Of a stretch of 64,000 nt of DNA, positions 26,365 through 34,894 are shown piece by piece (position 1 is the stretch's first letter; every line of letters begins with the position of its first letter). This DNA is from Alphaproteobacteria bacterium (GTDB lineage Bacteria > Pseudomonadota > Alphaproteobacteria > Micropepsales > Micropepsaceae). The notes under the pieces were generated by a model. It did no database searches. It was not told the DNA's origin and was given only the letters and a program-made list of their open reading frames with translations. The DNA lies in NCBI GenBank assembly GCA_017308475.1, contig JAFKEU010000011.1:124001-188000 (forward strand), given 5' to 3'. Position numbers and translations under genes: made by a program.

Positions 26365-28259
26365 GCCGGCACCCCTTCGACTGATATTAAGGCATCAAAT
26401 GGAACGAACTGGTCGATGGAAAGCCGCCACAGGCTGTTGCCGGCCTCGTCGGATCTTTGATGGGAGAAGCCCAGTTTTTGATAAAGGTCGCGGACAATGA
26501 TGTTTTTTTCCGTCGGCCGATATTCTCCGATCAGTGCCCTGTAACCCTGTCGGCGCGCTTCCTGCACCATGAGGTTGAGGGTCGCCTGCTCGACCTGGCG
26601 GCCCAGGACGCGGCAACTCATCAACCATGTGTCAATGAGGAGGTCCCCACTCGAGGGCTTGCCGATCACCACCGCGATCATGCCATTGTCGCCGAACTTG
26701 TCGATCAGGCGAATCTGCAAGGTGATGACATCGGCGCATTCCATGGCGGCCGCGACTTCCTGTTCACTATAACGGCGTGTCGTCAGATTGAACTGGTTGG
26801 TCTTGTTGATCAGTTGGGTGATGCGCGCCTGGCCGAGGCGGTCGAACGGGCCGGCTACGATCTCCATCTCCAGGCTCTTCAGGTAGGACGAGAGGTCGGC
26901 CACCGAGGCCCGCAATGTCTCGCGCTCCGCATTGGCGCAGTATTGATCGGCGCGGCTCAAATCCTCCGCGGTCAGTCCAATGCCTTCGAAATATCCGGCA
27001 TCTGCCAGGCACCGCGCATATTCGGCCGCATCTTCGGGAAGCTCCGGCACTGCGACCATCGGCAGTTCGCGCCGGACAAGATTGCGCTCGAATGGACTGT
27101 CGTCGGCAAATACCAGCGAATCCAAGCCGATATTGAGCCTTTCGGCAATAAGCCTGAGATTGGTGGCCTTGTCTGTCCAATTGGCGAGAAAAGCGGCGAA
27201 GGCGGGTCGCTTCAGTACCATCTCCGGATGGCGGCTGAACGGCTCGAGCGCGGCTTTTTCCTCGTTCTTGGAACAGACGGCCAGAATGACGCCGCGCGCG
27301 GACAGTTGTTGGACATAGCGCTGGAATTCGACGAAGGCTTCTCCCGCAGCGCTGCCTTGGCCCAGCACCAGGCCTTCGATGCCGTCGTCGCCCACCACGC
27401 CGCCCCAAAGCGTGTTGTCCAGATCCAGCACCAGGCATTTGTGCGAACGGCCACACTGCGCCGCCACGATCCGCGCCACCAGATCGCCGTAAAGAGGCGC
27501 CATCGCAGGGGCGATCTCTATCTTGCCCTTATGCCAAAGAACGGGATCGTGCCATGGGCCGATGCCATCGCGTTGCACGCGATTGTCCATCGCCAGCACA
27601 TCGACCCGGCGTTCGTCCGCCAATTCCCGCATCCGCTGATTGAAGCGGCCGACCATCCGCTGTGGCGAACCGGGCAACCGGTGTTCGTTGTTGCCGAGAA
27701 GCTCCGGGAAAACCGGCAGCAGCGTCTGCTGGATGACATGGCATGAGAAAGCCTGCCGCGCCCGCTCCCAGAGCTCCGCATAGTGAGAGGCCTTCTCCTC
27801 GATCAGGCTGTCCGCCGCTGCCCCTCCCATCCCGACCGCCGGCTGTCCGATCACATGTCGCGCATCGAAGGCGAAGAGGATGACCGTGGGCTTGAATTTG
27901 TGGAGATCGGAGTTGGGGTCCAGCAACTCCTGAAGATATTGGCCAAAGGGATTGACATGGACTTGCGCCCAAAGCCTGCGGCGCAGCAATCCCACCCGGA
28001 TGGCGGGAACCAAGTGAGATACGGTCGAAGAACCCAGAATCGCCAGGCGGATCGGCGGTCCCGGCAGGTTCGCCGGAGAAATCTTCCTCAGTTTCCGCTG
28101 GGCAAGCGTGTCCAGCCGTTCGGTGCACAGGAAATCGATTTGAAAACTGGCCAGTCGCGACAGTGCGTCCGAGCTGGCGCCGTCTTCAGCGACGAGCGAA
28201 TTGAATTCGCCGCGCCAGTCGGGATTCTGCGGTAGCCACGAAAGTTGCGATGCCAGCAC
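26361..28259 (-). CDS. FkbH-like HAD-IIIC protein (glyceryl-ACP loading type)
   Basis: A 632-residue protein of the FkbH family. These enzymes take 1,3-bisphosphoglycerate, remove a phosphate and load a glyceryl group onto an acyl carrier protein. The N-terminal 260 residues are the SGNH-like FkbH domain (IRLAILGSSTVSHLVPAI). The HAD core is at about 276-430, with CLVLDLDNTLWGGVVGDDG (Asp279 and Asp281) and FADDSPFERN. The C-terminal 150 residues are GNAT-like (TTRRYSEQEVAAAM, LIGEYRPTEKNIIVRDLYQK). The next gene is the carrier and the gene before it is a flavin oxidase 6 bases away, so a glyceryl or derived unit is the likely cargo. Confidence 0.88.
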   Translation of the reverse strand: MLASQLSWLPQNPDWRGEFNSLVAEDGASSDALSRLASFQIDFLCTERLDTLAQRKLRKISPANLPGPPIRLAILGSSTVSHLVPAIRVGLLRRRLWAQVHVNPFGQYLQELLDPNSDLHKFKPTVILFAFDARHVIGQPAVGMGGAAADSLIEEKASHYAELWERARQAFSCHVIQQTLLPVFPELLGNNEHRLPGSPQRMVGRFNQRMRELADERRVDVLAMDNRVQRDGIGPWHDPVLWHKGKIEIAPAMAPLYGDLVARIVAAQCGRSHKCLVLDLDNTLWGGVVGDDGIEGLVLGQGSAAGEAFVEFQRYVQQLSARGVILAVCSKNEEKAALEPFSRHPEMVLKRPAFAAFLANWTDKATNLRLIAERLNIGLDSLVFADDSPFERNLVRRELPMVAVPELPEDAAEYARCLADAGYFEGIGLTAEDLSRADQYCANAERETLRASVADLSSYLKSLEMEIVAGPFDRLGQARITQLINKTNQFNLTTRRYSEQEVAAAMECADVITLQIRLIDKFGDNGMIAVVIGKPSSGDLLIDTWLMSCRVLGRQVEQATLNLMVQEARRQGYRALIGEYRPTEKNIIVRDLYQKLGFSHQRSDEAGNSLWRLSIDQFVPFDALISVEGVPA

Positions 28260-28265
28260 GGGGAA

Positions 28266-29573
28266 CTAATTTGTCCTGAAGTTCATGTCATTCATTCGAT
28301 TGCAGGATGTCCAGCAACTTGCCTCCGACACGAACGAGGCGTCCAATTCCGAGAGAGACCCTATGCCCAATAAGACCATGTCGCGTTGTATTTCCTCGCG
28401 CATCAGGTGAATGGCGCGCGTGACGCCATCGGCCCCGCCGACAGCGGCCGCATAAAGGAAAGGGCGGCCCATGAATACGAAGTCGCTTCCCAGGGCAAGA
28501 GCCTTGATCATATCGGTTCCGCGGCGGATGCCGCCGTCGATCATGACAGTCAGGCGCGGAACGGCTTCGCGGATCGTCGGCAGGACCCGCAAGGGCGCCA
28601 CCGCGCCATCCAATTGCCTGCCGCCGTGGTTGGAGATGACGATACCATCGACGCCGCAATCTTGGGCCAGGCGCGCGTCCGCGGCCGAGAGAATGCCTTT
28701 GACGACAAGATTGCCTTTCCACAGGCTGCGCACCAGCCTGATCTCCGCCCAGCCGTGACGCTCGATCGCGCCGCCGCCACGGATGTCCGCCCGGGAGAGA
28801 ATGGAAGGCCCACGCACGGCCCTGTAATTCTCGAGATGGGGCATGCCGCGCAGTAAGGTGGTGCGAAGCGCCGTGCCCACCAGCCAAGCGGGACGGGTGA
28901 TGCCATCCCATATGAGGCCGGCGCTAGGCTTTAGCGTCACATTGAATCCATTGCGCTTGTCCACCTCGCGATTGCCCGGAACCGGCACATCGACGGTCAC
29001 GACCAGCGTCTCGTAGCCGGCGCGCGCAAGACGTTCGAGAAGCCGTCTGATCTGTTCGGGATGGGCGGGAAGATAGGCCTGGAACCAGGTTCCCGGCGCC
29101 GCCTGGGCTACCTCTTCCAAAGCGATCAGCGAAGCGCCGCTGAGCACCATGGGGATGTCGGCCGATTTCGCGGCTTCTGCAAGCCGGATGTCGGCGCGAT
29201 AGGCGAAAAGCGCGCTCGCACCCATAGGTGCGATGCCGAAGGGGGCGCTATAGCGCCTGCCAAAGAGGCTCACCCCCATATCGCGCTTGCGCTTTCCCAT
29301 GAGTACGCGCGGCACCAGCCCATAAGCTGTATAGCTCTCCCGGTTCTGGCGAAGCGAAGCATCGGTTTCCGTGCCGCTGGCGGCATAGCCATAGAGGACG
29401 CGCGGCAGCTTGCGCTTCGCCGCCGCTTCAAATTCCTCGAGCGTGAGGAATTTGCGAAGATATTTGCTCTCAATCTTTTGCGCCGGGGCCGCGGAAGCGG
29501 CCGGTGAGAACTCTTCCGCGGCAGACGCTTTCCACGGCCCGCCGTATCCCGCTGTGTCGGTCATCCCGCTCAC
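28266..29573 (-). CDS. FMN-dependent alpha-hydroxyacid oxidase/dehydrogenase
   Basis: A 435-residue TIM-barrel flavoenzyme of the lactate dehydrogenase/glycolate oxidase family. Diagnostic segments are FGIAPMGASALFAYRADI, TWFQAYLPAHPEQ, the catalytic-His motif ISNHGGRQLDG and MIDGGIRRGTDMIKALALGS with FMGRPFLYA. The enzyme normally oxidises an alpha-hydroxyacid to a ketoacid. The first 35 residues are low complexity. It is first in the FkbH/ACP/MBOAT operon, 6 bases before fkbH, so it may act on glycerate, lactate or the acyl precursor. It could also be a passenger. ATG 29564 is an alternative start. No regulatory site was recognised in the 288 bases upstream. Confidence 0.87.
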   Translation of the reverse strand: MSGMTDTAGYGGPWKASAAEEFSPAASAAPAQKIESKYLRKFLTLEEFEAAAKRKLPRVLYGYAASGTETDASLRQNRESYTAYGLVPRVLMGKRKRDMGVSLFGRRYSAPFGIAPMGASALFAYRADIRLAEAAKSADIPMVLSGASLIALEEVAQAAPGTWFQAYLPAHPEQIRRLLERLARAGYETLVVTVDVPVPGNREVDKRNGFNVTLKPSAGLIWDGITRPAWLVGTALRTTLLRGMPHLENYRAVRGPSILSRADIRGGGAIERHGWAEIRLVRSLWKGNLVVKGILSAADARLAQDCGVDGIVISNHGGRQLDGAVAPLRVLPTIREAVPRLTVMIDGGIRRGTDMIKALALGSDFVFMGRPFLYAAAVGGADGVTRAIHLMREEIQRDMVLLGIGSLSELDASFVSEASCWTSCNRMNDMNFRTN

Positions 29574-29861
29574 GCCCGTACAGGTATTTTTGCCCGACGG
29601 ACAATGGCTTAAGCGGATCCGATTTTATGTTCTGGAGTGTACATTTTCCGCCTTTTGCCGAAGCCTCTTAATACCGCCAATTGGTTAACGGTGCGACGAG
29701 ACGGAAACCTTCCGTGCCGTCATATAATTCCGTTGGATTTTCATGGCTCCAAGACCGGCGTGTTTGCGTGGGTGGCAAGCCGCGGCCAATACGACGAAAA
29801 ATCAACCTGGTAGATCCGAAGCTGCGATGTTTTCCAGACGCAATCGCAACTGGACGAGATT

Positions 29862-30767
29862 TCATCGCCCTTTGAGCAGGCCCAGGCGGTTCAAGGCCCG
29901 CGTCGCAGCCCGTCGCCAGGCCGCGCCGTCGATCTTCCAAAGGTAGCTTTCATAAGCCAGCTGTCCGGCATGCGGCGCTGCCAGGAAGTCGTAAGGTGGC
30001 GCGGCGCGGAACCTCTCGGCATCGACGGGAAAGTTCTCGAGAATTCTGTCCTGGCTCTGATGACAGGCGAACATCCGGCGCTTTAGCGCCTGCTCTCGCG
30101 TGTCGAGGAGAAACGTCTTCACCGGCCCTGCCTTGTCGTGGGGCAGGAAGCGCCCGTAAGCCATTTTCCCGTTCAGCAGATGATAACTCGTCATCTCCAC
30201 GATGATAGGCGCGGCAAAAGCATTGGCCTGCAAAAGGAGACAGGCGGCGTGAACCGCCAGCGCCGCCGCGTCATGATCGGGGTGTCCCCCTTCGTAAGAA
30301 TGGGTGATCACATAGCGGAAATGCCCCCGGCGTATGACGTCCATCAGCCGAAGGGTCACGCTCGCGGCGTTGAAGATGGCTTTCTGGTCGGGAACGACGA
30401 AATGGATCAGGGAAAGAGACGGATTGCCGGTGAGCGCGAGCGCCGCCACCGCTTCGTTCTCTCTGGCTTGCCGGTAATCGCGATCGCTGGCGAATCCCGC
30501 CGCATGCGCCGCCGCTCTCCCGTCCCGCGGGGCGCCGTCGGTGACGATGGCGATGGTGGCGGCGGGCAGCCGGGTCAGCAGCAGCCCGGTTCCGATGATC
30601 TCGTCGTCGGGATGGGCGACCACACAAAGGGCGGGCACGCTGGCGAGATCGTCTATAGCAAGACCGCTCCGGTCGGGGCCGCTCGCCATCGCGCGGCCGG
30701 AATAAAAGCGATCGTGAATGATCCGATCCACGGCGGCATGTATGCGGCGGATTCCCAATCCCCCCAT
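29862..30767 (-). CDS. PIG-L family deacetylase (copy 1)
   Basis: A zinc-dependent N-acetylglucosaminyl deacetylase-like protein of 301 residues. The metal motif is VVAHPDDEIIGTG, followed by TDGAPRDGRA and the SYEGGHPDHDAAALAVHAA block that supplies the later His. ATG 30767 was chosen since AAGGA lies seven bases upstream; 30773 and 30803 are in frame. A clear paralogue is at 42376-43281. The divergent neighbour is a family 2 glycosyltransferase, suggesting deacetylation of an amino sugar in the glycan. Confidence 0.88.
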   Translation of the reverse strand: MGGLGIRRIHAAVDRIIHDRFYSGRAMASGPDRSGLAIDDLASVPALCVVAHPDDEIIGTGLLLTRLPAATIAIVTDGAPRDGRAAAHAAGFASDRDYRQARENEAVAALALTGNPSLSLIHFVVPDQKAIFNAASVTLRLMDVIRRGHFRYVITHSYEGGHPDHDAAALAVHAACLLLQANAFAAPIIVEMTSYHLLNGKMAYGRFLPHDKAGPVKTFLLDTREQALKRRMFACHQSQDRILENFPVDAERFRAAPPYDFLAAPHAGQLAYESYLWKIDGAAWRRAATRALNRLGLLKGR

Positions 30768-30895
30768 CGGCATTTCCTTGTCGCGGATTTTGGCCCGGAA
30801 CATATTCCAAGATGTGGACTTGTCCTATACATTGCGAAAAGCTTTCTTTCCAGGGCCGTATCCGAAATGGATAATCCGTAGCGCGGTGCTTCCAA

Positions 30896-31849
30896 ATGAT
30901 GTCCGTTCTGTTTTCCACCCACAATGGCGGCACGGTGCTTCCCAAGATGCTCGCGAGCCTTGCGCGCGCCAAAATCCCTGTTGGCGGCTGCAAGTTCATC
31001 GCCGTGAACAATGCCAGCACCGACGATACTCAGCGCGTATTGGAGGATTTTTCGCAAGTTCTGAAGCTCACGGTGTTGCAGGAACCTGCCCCCGGCAAGA
31101 ACCGGAGCCTCAATCGCGCGCTCGAACACGCGGAGGGGGACTTGTTCATTTTTTGCGACGACGATGTGATCGTCGCGGAAGACTGGCTGTTACAGTGGCG
31201 GGCGCTGGCGGATGGTCTTCCCGAATATTCGCTCTTCGCCGGATCAACGCTGCCCTTCTGGCCGGCGGATCCTCCTGAATGGAGCCTCAAGACCCGGGAC
31301 ATCAGCATCATCTTCGGCACCAATGAGCACATGATGGAGGGCCCCTGCGACCCTAGATGCATGCTGGGAACAAACATGGCGCTTCGCGCCGCGATTTTCG
31401 AAGACGGCAGCATCAAATTCGACGCCAAGATCGGCCCGGACAGTTCGCGCGCTTATCCGATGGGAAGCGAAACGCAGTTGGCGCGGCGGCTGGCCAACCT
31501 TGGATACGAATGCTGGTTCTCGCCCGGCCCCAGGGTGGCGCACATCATCCGGCCGCATCAATTGGAGCGGCCGGCAATCCTCATGCGAGCATATCGCTGG
31601 GGCCGGGGACAGGCGCATATGGAAGAACCGCATCATTATTCCCCGCAGCGACTCAGCCGGAAGAATTTTTTGCGCTGGAGCCTTTATCCGTTGCTCATGC
31701 ATTTTTATGGCCCGGCCGAGGCGTGGAGCCGGCAATGGGAATGGGTGGCCGATCAAGGCTATGAAGATGGCTGGCGCGAGCGCCAGGAGAAACAGCCGCG
31801 ATGGCTCAGCCGGCAGGGCGGTCCCAGAATCGTGTCGCGATTTCGGTGA
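30896..31849 (+). CDS. Glycosyltransferase family 2 (paired with PIG-L copy 1)
   Basis: A 317-residue GT-A enzyme. It begins MMSVLFSTHNGGTVLPKML and has NNASTDDTQRVLEDFSQ, the DXD-type FCDDDVIVAEDW and a second-half segment (GTNMALRA). Near residue 220 it has HIIRPHQLERPAILMRAYRW, which recurs in the decayed copy at 41856-42235. It starts 128 bases from the divergent PIG-L gene, and the following GT4 gene begins 20 bases after the stop. Acceptor and donor are unknown. Confidence 0.87.
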   Translation: MMSVLFSTHNGGTVLPKMLASLARAKIPVGGCKFIAVNNASTDDTQRVLEDFSQVLKLTVLQEPAPGKNRSLNRALEHAEGDLFIFCDDDVIVAEDWLLQWRALADGLPEYSLFAGSTLPFWPADPPEWSLKTRDISIIFGTNEHMMEGPCDPRCMLGTNMALRAAIFEDGSIKFDAKIGPDSSRAYPMGSETQLARRLANLGYECWFSPGPRVAHIIRPHQLERPAILMRAYRWGRGQAHMEEPHHYSPQRLSRKNFLRWSLYPLLMHFYGPAEAWSRQWEWVADQGYEDGWRERQEKQPRWLSRQGGPRIVSRFR

Positions 31850-31869
31850 CGCAATCGCGGGGGGCGGGC

Positions 31870-32943
31870 ATGAAAATTCTTTTTGTAACGGATCTGCATT
31901 ACCTGCCACAGGGAAGCGGCGGTTGCCAATCTCTCATTCACGAACTGGCTCTGGAGCTGATCGAGCGTGGCCATCAGCCTTCGGTGCTCACCACCCTTGA
32001 TTACCGAGGCTATGTGGGGTTGCGTACACGAGTCCTCATGAAGCTGTTGCGGCAGAAGACCGTTCGCGACCATATGCTTGGTTATCCGGTTTATCGCCGA
32101 TGGATCATGTCGGATTTGCGCCAGCCCATCGCCGTCATGTCTCCCGATGTCGCCGTCGCCTTGCCGAGAGATATTTATGGAATAGCGCGCGAACTCTCGA
32201 CGCTCTCGGTTCCCACCGTCGCTTATTTCCAGGATGTTCTTTTCCGCCAGTTGAGCGGGGACCCAGGCACGCTGAAACACGTCCGTTTCGCCGCCAATTC
32301 CCGCTTTACGGCGCGGCGTTGCAAGGAAACCTACGGGCTCCAACCGGTCGTCATTCCGCCGCTCATTCGCGCCGACCGCTACCTGGCTGCGCGCAAACCC
32401 TGCAATGTCACCATGATCAATCCCCACCCGGAAAAGGGTGGAAACCTGGTGCTCGATCTCGCCAGCCGCTTGCCGGAGATTCCCTTTTGTCTGGTCGAAA
32501 GCTGGGAACTGGAAGGTGCAGACAAGAAAAATCTTCATGCGCGGCTCAAGACGCTGTCGAATGTAAAGTTGAAGTCGCGAACCGATGACATGAAATGCGT
32601 CTACAGCGAAGCAAAGATACTGCTTGCGCCCAGCCTGTGCGAAGAAGCATGGGGCCGGGTTGCCTCGGAAGCCCAGATCAACGGCATTCCGGTGGTCGCT
32701 TCCAATCGCGGCGGTTTGCCTGAAGCCGTTGGTCCCGGGGGCGCCATTCTCGATCCCGAGGCGCCCATCGACCTTTGGGTTGAGGAGATACGCCGGCTGT
32801 GGACGAATGCCGATTATTATCACGAAAAGTCCCAGGCGGCATTGGCCCATGCCAAGCGTCCTGAACTCGATAGTGCGAACCAGATCGATGCCTTGCTTGC
32901 GCTTCTTCGCGAGGCGGTTCCGCCAAACCGCCCGGCGGCGTAG
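31870..32943 (+). CDS. Glycosyltransferase family 4
   Basis: A GT-B enzyme of 357 residues. It opens MKILFVTDLHYLPQGSGGCQ and has the acceptor-side ANSRFTARRCKETYGL. The donor half has VVIPPLIRADRY, MINPHPEKGGNLVLDLASR, VKLKSRTDDM and the SLCEEAWGRVASEAQINGIP E-x7-E block. The ATG at 31870 was preferred since it starts the conserved strand; the upstream in-frame ATG at 31801 lies inside the previous gene. A GGGGGGCGGG run lies just upstream. It is likely co-transcribed with the family 2 gene. Confidence 0.86.
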   Translation: MKILFVTDLHYLPQGSGGCQSLIHELALELIERGHQPSVLTTLDYRGYVGLRTRVLMKLLRQKTVRDHMLGYPVYRRWIMSDLRQPIAVMSPDVAVALPRDIYGIARELSTLSVPTVAYFQDVLFRQLSGDPGTLKHVRFAANSRFTARRCKETYGLQPVVIPPLIRADRYLAARKPCNVTMINPHPEKGGNLVLDLASRLPEIPFCLVESWELEGADKKNLHARLKTLSNVKLKSRTDDMKCVYSEAKILLAPSLCEEAWGRVASEAQINGIPVVASNRGGLPEAVGPGGAILDPEAPIDLWVEEIRRLWTNADYYHEKSQAALAHAKRPELDSANQIDALLALLREAVPPNRPAA

Positions 32944-32967
32944 AAGGCCTTTCTGCGAAGAAAGGTT

Positions 32968-33729
32968 TCAGTTCCCCATTCCACGTAGGCTGGCGATGAC
33001 ATCCCGCACCAGCCGGATAGGTGAAGATTTCGTCGCCTCTGATACGACCGTTTCGAATTGTCCGGGCGTGCAGCCATAAGGGGATGGATCGTCCGTCACA
33101 TCATGGGTGTAGAAGATCAACCAACTTTTCTCCGCTTTGTTCTGCGCGATCAAATCGCTGATCTTTTCGCCGTCGAATTCCTGCGCATAAATCCGGTTAG
33201 CCAGCAATTCCGCCAGCGCCGGCACGTCCTTGTTGACGCCAGGCCGGATACCCCGGCAGGATTGAAATCGCCACTTCAGCGACTGCTTTGCCCGGGGCGA
33301 AACGGCGCCGTAAGGATAGGCGAAATTTTCCAGTGTCGCACCGGCGACGAGGCCCGAGAAATCCTGGGCATTGGCGCGGATTTCCTGTTTGATTGTGCTC
33401 AGGCTCGATTGCGCACAATTGATATGGGTGTGGGTATGACAGGCGATCTCATGACCTTTTTGGTGCGCCGCCAGCACATCGCTTTCATCGAAGGAGCGGC
33501 CGAGATCGTTTTCGATCCCGGCAAGTTTCAAGGCCGTATAATAGGTGCCGCGCGCGCCATGGCGCTCCAGGATGTCCCCGCCCACCGCGAAGGCGGATTT
33601 GGGAAAATCATCAAAGGTGAAAGAGACGACGCCCTGAGGCCAGAGATCGGAAATCCGCTGGGCGCCAAACCACGCGCCGGCGCGAGGACCAAGCACTCCT
33701 GCAATATTGAATGTCAAACCCTTGCGCAT
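32968..33729 (-). CDS. NodB-type polysaccharide deacetylase
   Basis: A 253-residue CE4 deacetylase. The catalytic block is VVSFTFDDFPKSA near residue 36, the metal-binding His motif is HEIACHTHTHINC near residue 93 and a FAYPYGAVS block is near residue 135. FYTHDVTDDPSPYG near residue 206 supplies the second His. There is no signal peptide. It is convergent to the GT4 gene, with 24 bases between. The role should be removal of N- or O-acetyl groups from the island glycan. The 226 bases upstream hold nothing recognised. Confidence 0.87.
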   Translation of the reverse strand: MRKGLTFNIAGVLGPRAGAWFGAQRISDLWPQGVVSFTFDDFPKSAFAVGGDILERHGARGTYYTALKLAGIENDLGRSFDESDVLAAHQKGHEIACHTHTHINCAQSSLSTIKQEIRANAQDFSGLVAGATLENFAYPYGAVSPRAKQSLKWRFQSCRGIRPGVNKDVPALAELLANRIYAQEFDGEKISDLIAQNKAEKSWLIFYTHDVTDDPSPYGCTPGQFETVVSEATKSSPIRLVRDVIASLRGMGN

Positions 33730-33955
33730 TCAAACGCTCTTCCTGCCCTTCCTCGCCGGGCTTTTCCCATGGCGGCAGTGGCCTTGGCAAGCCGCTCCGA
33801 GCCTCGGGCGTCTCACATTTCCATGATTTAGCGCCGCAGTATAAATTGGGAGGCGGGCGTTAACGAAATCCCTGTTTCCGGTTTTTCAACTTCAAAGCGC
33901 CAGGATCAATCTCCACACCACGGCTCCGGGACAGACCGGTCCATCGAGGAACGGC

Positions 33956-34894
33956 ATGAAGACGGCGATCATCGTACCGACCTACAAGCGCCCGGCTTTT
34001 TTGGAGCGGCTGCTCGTCAATTTGGAGAAATCCGAGTTTCCCAGCGATGTCACCATCCATGTGATGGAGAATGGCCCGCCTTGCGGGGGCGAGGCGATCT
34101 GCGGGAAATTCTCCGCCGGCGGGAGGGTACGCTATTCCTATTCGGCCGCCGCTGGCCGGTCGCTGGCGATCAATCTGGCGATCCGCACCAGCGATGCGGA
34201 TTTTCTGATCTTCCTCGACGATGATGTGCAAGTGGATGCCGGGTTCATCGCCGCCTATGTCGAGGCCGCGCGGAAATATGGCCCAAGGCATTTTTTTGGT
34301 GGGCCGTTGGTCCCCGATGCGGAAACCGAATGTCCAGCGCATCTTCTTCCCTATCTACCTCGCTCGGCGGTGGGCTGGTCGCTGGGCGAGGCGGAACTGG
34401 AACTGGATGCGTCGGGCTTCGAGTTCTTCTTTGGCGCGAATTGGGCGGTTTTCAAGGATGCGCTCTTTAAGGTAGGTCTTTTCGCCGAGGAGTTGGGCGT
34501 GACGGGCGAGAAAAATTCGCCGGTCGGCGAAGAAGGCGATCTGCAGCAGCGGCTTATGGCGGCCGGCCTTAAGCCGGTCTATCTGCCCGGGGCGCTGATC
34601 CGTCATTATGTTCCGAAGGAGTGTTACACATTGGACTGGGTCCGGCAGCGCAATTTCCGGTTGGGCGTGACCGAGTGGATTTTGACTTACAGCCACATCC
34701 CGCCGCGGCGGACATGGTTTGGGATTCCGCCCTGGATTCTAAGGGCCGTGGTCCAGCACAAGGCCAGACTGTTCATGTCCCGGCTTCTCAATCGGCCGAT
34801 CGGGGAGCGAACATTGTGGAGCATTCGAGACGCCTATTATTCGGGGATCCTGTATGGTGCACAACGGGACCGTGCGGGACGGTCACAACGTTAG
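33956..34894 (+). CDS. Glycosyltransferase family 2
   Basis: A 312-residue GT-A enzyme, MKTAIIVPTYKRPAFLERLL, with the DXD-like LIFLDDDVQVDAGF and a distal FFGANWAVFKDALF block. Later KNSPVGEEGDLQQRLMAAGL provides the catalytic-base region. The last helix (GIPPWILRAVVQHK) suggests membrane attachment. Its 3' end overlaps the minus-strand ABC ATPase gene by 12 bases. Donor and acceptor are not predictable. Confidence 0.86.
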   Translation: MKTAIIVPTYKRPAFLERLLVNLEKSEFPSDVTIHVMENGPPCGGEAICGKFSAGGRVRYSYSAAAGRSLAINLAIRTSDADFLIFLDDDVQVDAGFIAAYVEAARKYGPRHFFGGPLVPDAETECPAHLLPYLPRSAVGWSLGEAELELDASGFEFFFGANWAVFKDALFKVGLFAEELGVTGEKNSPVGEEGDLQQRLMAAGLKPVYLPGALIRHYVPKECYTLDWVRQRNFRLGVTEWILTYSHIPPRRTWFGIPPWILRAVVQHKARLFMSRLLNRPIGERTLWSIRDAYYSGILYGAQRDRAGRSQR

